From assembly GCA_030041355.1 (NCBI GenBank), contig JASHNZ010000022.1:1-64000 (forward strand): DNA of 64,000 bases, given 5' to 3'. The position numbers and the translations under genes are program-made. Of the stretch, positions 59,811 to 64,000 are shown one piece after another (position 1 is the stretch's first letter; every line of letters begins with the position of its first letter). Under the pieces are notes generated by a model that saw only the letters and a list, made by a program, of their open reading frames with translations, was not told the origin of the DNA and made no database searches. Source of the stretch: Nitrososphaerales archaeon. GTDB lineage: Archaea > Thermoproteota > Nitrososphaeria > Nitrososphaerales > CADDZS01.

Positions 59811-60643
59811 CTTTGTTTCACCCTTTCATGGCTTTCGTGTATTCCTATTATTGCGATATTGCCCTTCGAGTCATGTAGAACCTCAACATGGCTTCCATAA
59901 AGAGAAGACAGAGACTCTGTTGTCAATACTTCATCAGGCGTTCCCGTTGCAACTTTGCCATTCGCTATATACACGATTTTGTCGAGGAAAGGAAGGAGGG
60001 GGTTGATGTCGTGGGCCACAATTAGAGCGGTAACATTTCTTGTCTGAACAATGTCGTAGACAAGACCAAGAAGCTCTTGTTCGGCCCTAATATCGAGACC
60101 TGTAAGGGGCTCATCCAGTAAAAGCACATCAGGATTGCTCACAAGAGCCTCTGCGAGAAAGACCTTCTGAAGTTCGCCGCCAGATAGACCATTGAGAGAC
60201 CTCTGAGCTAGTTTCTCAGCTCCTACTGCTCTAAGAGAATTCAAAGCGAGCTTCCTATCTTCGTCTGAAAATAGCGAAATTCCCCAGCTGTTGCCTGACG
60301 CACCGAGACGCACAAGTTCGAGCGCCTGAACAGTCAAGTCGTTATCTATCTTGTGCTGCTGGGGAACATAGCCAATTCTCGAATTACCTTTCTTCGGATG
60401 CTCGCCAAAGACTAGAATTTCTCCACTTTTCGGCTGCTGGATCCCGAGTAGTAGGCGGAACAGCGTAGTCTTTCCGGCGCCGTTAGGTCCGATGACCGCT
60501 ATGAACTGCCCTTGCCCAATTGTAAAGCTAGCATTGCTCCAAACGATGTTGTCGCGGTAGCCTGCGACGACTTGTTCCGCGACAATTATTTGGCTATCGA
60601 GTTGAGCTTTGGGTAGTTCTATGGTCTGTATTTCAGTCGCCAA
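59807..60643 (-). CDS. znuC-like: Metal ABC importer ATPase (ZnuC/MntA-like)
   Basis: A 278-residue ATPase: Walker A IGPNGAGKTT (about residues 52-61), Q-loop GYVPQ, signature LNGLSGGELQKVFLAEAL, Walker B VLLLDEPLTGLD and switch His in VAHDIN. It overlaps the permease by four bases and is preceded by the binding protein gene, three bases away. Confidence 0.92.
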   Translation of the reverse strand: MATEIQTIELPKAQLDSQIIVAEQVVAGYRDNIVWSNASFTIGQGQFIAVIGPNGAGKTTLFRLLLGIQQPKSGEILVFGEHPKKGNSRIGYVPQQHKIDNDLTVQALELVRLGASGNSWGISLFSDEDRKLALNSLRAVGAEKLAQRSLNGLSGGELQKVFLAEALVSNPDVLLLDEPLTGLDIRAEQELLGLVYDIVQTRNVTALIVAHDINPLLPFLDKIVYIANGKVATGTPDEVLTTESLSSLYGSHVEVLHDSKGNIAIIGIHESHERVKQR

Positions 60644-60646
60644 ACC

Positions 60647-61675
60647 CTATTGCCCCAAGTTCGGGTTAAGTGCGTTATCTAGCGCTGCTACTTCGCCAAG
60701 CATCCACTGCTGGAACGTAATATCCGGCGGCTGGATTGTTTCTGAAATGCGAACGATCGGTATGTCTTTGGCTCCTGCTATTTCGAGCATGCACTCGGTC
60801 AGCGGTGTAACGGTCTGAATGTTGTAGACCAAGACTTTGACACTGCCATTCTCGAGCTGGGTTTGGAATGTCGCTATACTTTCAGTCGGCGGATCATTTC
60901 CTGCGGCTACAGCTTCAATGAATAGAGGTGGAGATACGAGGTCGAGCCCAGTGGCGTTCGCCATCCAGACGAAAATGCTCTCCGTTGAAGCGACCGGAGT
61001 TCCGGCGTATTGTGCTTTGACCTGCGCTTCGAGAGCCATGTACGAGTTTGGACCGGCGAGAGATTCATTCATTGCCTGATAATTCGAATAGTAGTACGAG
61101 GCCTGAGAAGGATCAATTTTGACCAAATCTTCATACATTGCGTGAACTGTGTCATTCACGTAATAGGGATTATACCACATGTGCGGATTATCCCCAGTTG
61201 GTAGTCCAAGCAGTGTCTGCACATTAAGCAGAGTTGCATTTGGCAAGTGGTCTGCTTCATATTCATCAATTGCCCACTGGTCATAACCCTGACCATTCAC
61301 GATTACAAACGAGGCACTCGCGATCGCTACACCATCAGCCGCGTTACTTTCATACTCATGTGGATCTGTGTTTGGATCTGTAATGATGGATGTCACGGAC
61401 GTGCGATTTCCGCCAAGCTGGGAGACTAGACTTCCCCAGAAATTCTCTGCGGCAACGACTTTGATAGCATTAGGCGCAGGCTGGGGTGGTGGTGTAGTAA
61501 TTGTTGAAACAGTAGTAGTGATTGCTGTAGGCGCAAGGTCGGATTGTCCCGTGCAAGACGTGCTAGACGAACCTAGCCCAATAGCTTTCGGATCATAGAT
61601 GTAGAGGCCTGCAAAAGTGCTGATAACTATCACAGCAACAACTGTGATTGCAGCTGTCGTGTAAAGATTATTCAT
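60647..61675 (-). CDS. znuA-like: Metal-binding lipoprotein/solute-binding protein (ZnuA/PsaA-like)
   Basis: A 342-residue cluster A-I binding protein with an N-terminal membrane segment (about residues 6-27). Metal ligands: His in DPNTDPHEYES (about 110), His in NPHMWYNP (about 163), and a third place where zinc proteins have His but here there is STESIFVW with Glu (about 232). His-His-Glu-Asp is the manganese/iron pattern (PsaA, MntC). Such proteins deliver Mn, Fe or Zn to the permease. First gene of the operon ending in the NikR-like regulator. Confidence 0.85.
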   Translation of the reverse strand: MNNLYTTAAITVVAVIVISTFAGLYIYDPKAIGLGSSSTSCTGQSDLAPTAITTTVSTITTPPPQPAPNAIKVVAAENFWGSLVSQLGGNRTSVTSIITDPNTDPHEYESNAADGVAIASASFVIVNGQGYDQWAIDEYEADHLPNATLLNVQTLLGLPTGDNPHMWYNPYYVNDTVHAMYEDLVKIDPSQASYYYSNYQAMNESLAGPNSYMALEAQVKAQYAGTPVASTESIFVWMANATGLDLVSPPLFIEAVAAGNDPPTESIATFQTQLENGSVKVLVYNIQTVTPLTECMLEIAGAKDIPIVRISETIQPPDITFQQWMLGEVAALDNALNPNLGQ

Positions 61676-61698
61676 AGTTAGACAATTGATATGTGGTC

Positions 61699-61725
61699 AT
61701 TAATATCTTTTGCGTGACTATTAAT
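61699..61725 (-). promoter_or_regulatory. Inverted repeat upstream of metal importer operon
   Basis: ATTAATA-N13-TATTAAT, 24 bases before the binding-protein start on the - strand. NikR sites are long, widely spaced inverted repeats, so this AT-rich palindrome is a candidate operator for the operon regulator, though it also overlaps possible TATA sequence. Confidence 0.4.
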
Positions 61726-61797
61726 AATCTGAGCTTACGGGAGGTATTTGTTAACAAAATAGCTCTCGACTATTCATAACACTACAGTGCAATTTAC

Positions 61798-61814
61798 GGT
61801 CCACGCTGTGGACC
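61798..61814 (+). promoter_or_regulatory. Palindrome upstream of nitroreductase gene
   Basis: GGTCCAC-GCT-GTGGACC, a perfect seven-base inverted repeat 60-76 bases before the ATG at 61874, just upstream of an AT-rich stretch that may hold the TATA box. Candidate regulator site. Confidence 0.45.
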
Positions 61815-61873
61815 TCTGAAAACTATTTACTTTAGGCGCTACAGGAAAAAGTGTTCTGGAGATGCAAAATTGA

Positions 61874-62386
61874 ATGGACACCTTTGATGCTGTTGCGACA
61901 AAATTAGAGACGCGTCAATTTGATGGAAAAAAAGTCCGAGCGGAAGTAATTTCGAAAGTACTTGAGGCTGCAAGACTTACCGGGAGTTCGAATAATACCC
62001 AACATTGGAGATTTATCGTGCTTAGCGATCCCAAAGATGTATCTCGCCTGGCAGAAGATAGTACTACCGGGTTGTGGGTGAAGGGAGCAAGCTTCGCAGT
62101 GCTGATTCTTGCCAACCCAAAGGTGAACGGCTACTTGATCGATGTCGGAAGAGCTCTGCAGGATATGCAACTGGCCGCTTGGAATCTCGGTGTGGGATCG
62201 GGAATATTCACAGGATTCAATCAGGAGAAATTAAAAAAGGACTTTCAGATTCCTGATGATCTCGTGCCTGGAGCTGCGCTAGGGTTCGGGTATTCAGCTG
62301 TTAAGAAAACAGGAAAGAAAAAGAAGAGAAATCCTCTGAGCCAGATTGCATTTTCAGGCAAGTACGGCCAACCCTTGTCACTCTAA
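61874..62386 (+). CDS. Nitroreductase-family oxidoreductase
   Basis: A 170-residue flavin-binding protein: TRQFDGKKVRAEVISKVLEAA, SSNNTQHWRFIVLSD (FMN phosphate region) and VGRALQDMQLAAWNLGVGSG are nitroreductase motifs. It would use NAD(P)H to reduce nitro compounds, quinones or flavins. The 3' end overlaps the convergent HIT gene by nine bases. It could be a stress-response or flavin-recycling enzyme. Confidence 0.85.
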   Translation: MDTFDAVATKLETRQFDGKKVRAEVISKVLEAARLTGSSNNTQHWRFIVLSDPKDVSRLAEDSTTGLWVKGASFAVLILANPKVNGYLIDVGRALQDMQLAAWNLGVGSGIFTGFNQEKLKKDFQIPDDLVPGAALGFGYSAVKKTGKKKKRNPLSQIAFSGKYGQPLSL

Positions 62387-62944
62387 GACTTTATCAGTTC
62401 CAGCGCCTTCACCGAGTTTATTCACGGATTTGCGGATCGAGTCCGCAATAGAAGCCATCTGTTCTTCGCTCTCGTACTTTCGGCGCGGCCAGAAAAATCC
62501 CCGCAGACCATCACCTGACTTTCTTGGAATGATATGAATGTGAAGATGAGGTATGCTCTGACTTATCCTGTTGTTCATTGCGACGAATGTGCCTCCAGCT
62601 TGTGTCCCGGCTTCGACGGCCTTTCCGAGAAGCTGTGCATTTCCAAACAGCGGACCCACCAGATCTTTTGGTAAATCATAAAGGGTTTCGTAATGTTTGC
62701 GAGGAATTAGCAAACAATGACCCAAGAAGACCGGTCTCTTGTCCAGGAAACCGATTGTTATCTCATCTTGGAAAACAATCAGCCGTGTAGGCTCTTCTCC
62801 TTTAGCTATTGCACAAAATGCACAATCAGATCTCCCTCCTCCGACTTCTTTTTCCCCGAACAAGGTTGCCTGTTGTGAATCAGTATCGTTCATACGATAG
62901 GCAGAGTAATTCCCCAGCTTCAATAGATTTTGTTTTGAGTCCAA
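62378..62944 (-). CDS. HIT-family nucleotide hydrolase
   Basis: A histidine-triad protein; IPHLHIHIIPRK (about residues 131-142) is the catalytic H-x-H-x-H. The family core begins near DCAFCAIAKGEEP with a zinc-type CxxC, so the true start may be the in-frame ATG MNDTDS (residue 18). HIT proteins cleave nucleotide-phosphate bonds such as AMP-lysine or Ap4A-like substrates. Convergent with the nitroreductase gene. Confidence 0.88.
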   Translation of the reverse strand: MDSKQNLLKLGNYSAYRMNDTDSQQATLFGEKEVGGGRSDCAFCAIAKGEEPTRLIVFQDEITIGFLDKRPVFLGHCLLIPRKHYETLYDLPKDLVGPLFGNAQLLGKAVEAGTQAGGTFVAMNNRISQSIPHLHIHIIPRKSGDGLRGFFWPRRKYESEEQMASIADSIRKSVNKLGEGAGTDKVLE

Positions 62945-63095
62945 AAGGACAGCCGCAACTTTGCTTTGGGCTCAGAATTATTGTCTGTTTCATCTGGTCA
63001 AAACTTCATCCAATTGTTTGCCTCACTGCTATTTTCTTTGAACAATAAAGCGTTAAAGCAGGCAACCAACTCTTCCTCTTGATTGTGATTAGGGT

Positions 63096-63434
63096 ATGCC
63101 ACAAAAGCAATCCGAAAATAAGAGTCAAGATCATTGGGTCGAATTCAAGACTCTGAAGGACCTCTTTTCATTTGTAATCACAAAGTCAATCCCCGGACAG
63201 CAGTTCCTCTCTGTGATCAGGTTTAGAGAGATCACATACGCATTTACTCCACTGGGAGAACAGGTAATGGTTTTTTTCACAAAGGAAGAGCCAAAGTCTC
63301 CGGTCTATGCATGGGACTCTGACTCGGACAGATTTCTCCCGGTGCATACTCCGGATAGAACTAGGCTAAACATCCTAGTCCAGCAAGTGGAACAGGATAC
63401 ACTCATCAGCTCGCTATTCTACCCAGAAAAGTAG
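63096..63434 (+). CDS. Conserved hypothetical protein (112 aa)
   Basis: A soluble alpha/beta protein with no motif I recognise: HWVEFKTLKDLFSFVIT, then GQQFLSVIRFREITYAF and EQVMVFFTKEEP. The strand-like rhythm supports a real gene. Start ATG 63096. Confidence 0.5.
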   Translation: MPQKQSENKSQDHWVEFKTLKDLFSFVITKSIPGQQFLSVIRFREITYAFTPLGEQVMVFFTKEEPKSPVYAWDSDSDRFLPVHTPDRTRLNILVQQVEQDTLISSLFYPEK

Positions 63435-63492
63435 CAAATCCACTGGACTTTTCTTCTATTCACGATTAGAGCACTGCAGAGAGACACGCGTT

Positions 63493-63759
63493 CTACTGCT
63501 GAACATGGAAAAACGCAAACCACTGGTTCGAATTTTCCATGAGTAGTTCCCGGGCAGAGTCAAAAAAGTCAGACCGCCTGTCTTTCGTCTTTAGCTTCAT
63601 GCTCTCGACATCCATTTCGAGATGCTTTCGGTCTACAATCCTGATTTCTTCTGCCAAGCGAAATCCTTTCTTTCCAACTTCTTCAATTGCAGCTTGGATA
63701 TCGTTTGCAAGGCCGACAAGCGTCGAGCTCGCTTTCCCTATGGACATTCCCATTGTCAA
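63493..63759 (-). CDS. Small helical hypothetical protein (88 aa)
   Basis: Starts MTMGMSIGKASSTLVGLA; the rest is helix with many charges (LEMDVESMKLKTKDRRSDFF). No family recognised. It could be a small regulator. Confidence 0.35.
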   Translation of the reverse strand: MTMGMSIGKASSTLVGLANDIQAAIEEVGKKGFRLAEEIRIVDRKHLEMDVESMKLKTKDRRSDFFDSARELLMENSNQWFAFFHVQQ

Positions 63760-63888
63760 ATTCCAGATAGCACCTGACTTGCAAAAAGAAAAGAGCTATT
63801 TCATTTCTCTGAATCCTGAAAGAATATTTGGAATCTAGATCTAAAGATAAGAAGAGTCTTGTCCCGAGCTGGCTGTTTTCTTCACAGT

Positions 63889-64000
63889 CTAGTACTTGAC
63901 GTGACCGTCTCTCCATTCGAATCTTCGACGAAAAGTTGAAGCCTTTCTACGAATGATAAAACCCCCTGAGACAGCCAGGATTCCGAGGAGCTCTAGACTA
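63889..64000 (-). CDS. C-terminus of a membrane protein (partial, start outside window)
   Basis: The frame is open to the window edge and ends at the TAG at 63889-63891. The last 36 residues read LELLGILAVSGGFIIRRK then a basic RRRFEWRDGHVKY tail, i.e. the end of a transmembrane helix with a positive cytoplasmic tail. Only the end is visible, so the family is unknown. Confidence 0.5.
   Translation of the reverse strand, partial: SLELLGILAVSGGFIIRRKASTFRRRFEWRDGHVKY

Overview
The window reads as a chromosome segment of a mesophilic archaeon, most likely of the class Nitrososphaeria (Thaumarchaeota), perhaps a soil lineage. Reasons: class III (prepilin) signal peptides of archaeal type; TATA-like boxes 25-45 bases before starts; frequent GTG/TTG starts; archaeal-type (Ser/His) signal peptidase; MIT-domain and JAMM/E1-like proteins; and small winged-helix proteins (1-197, 36385-36711) with a PTH-x-MYKANLSWVVM core that I associate with thaumarchaea. 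No ammonia-oxidation genes, rRNA, tRNA, CRISPR array or complete insertion sequence is visible, so the exact lineage is an inference.

Left part (1-19.4 kb): an MFS transporter with a truncated duplicate, then a large cell-surface region. It has two unrelated fibre types. The first is three TasA/camelysin-like secreted proteins with their own signal peptidase (2843-7176). The second is a series of type IV pilin-like proteins, some with very large exterior domains (7652-11515 on the + strand, 13253-19345 on the - strand), plus a YVTN beta-propeller protein. One exterior module is shared between the two fibre classes. Remnants of a PIN protein and of a pilin-like gene lie between them.

Glycan island (19.5-28.7 kb, all - strand): nucleotide-sugar epimerase and dehydrogenase, a two-subunit glutamine-dependent NAD synthase, three methyltransferase-like proteins, a GT2 glycosyltransferase and a GT-C membrane glycosyltransferase. 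Two near-identical pilin genes in direct orientation flank it with a 10,144-base period, and a 15-base promoter-like element recurs upstream of the first island gene and of pilin A. The simplest reading is a pilin/archaellin-type surface structure with its glycosylation genes.

Centre (29.8-43 kb): a run of coiled-coil proteins including an MIT-like protein with VP[KR] repeats, small winged-helix and zinc-binding proteins, two secreted proteins, and a JAMM peptidase next to a MoaD-MoeB-rhodanese fusion (ubiquitin-like/sulfur-carrier chemistry). Then come a CsaA-like tRNA-binding protein and small conserved proteins.

Right part (43-64 kb): mostly housekeeping and accessory metabolism: a heterodimeric ABC exporter, aldehyde dehydrogenase, tandem universal stress protein, MoeA with a CruF-like carotenoid protein, a CAP-domain secreted protein, a GT4 glycosyltransferase, endonuclease V, a short cysteine-rich CWC protein, a metal ABC importer with a NikR-like regulator, nitroreductase and a HIT protein. 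Several perfect inverted repeats sit in promoter regions here and are good operator candidates.
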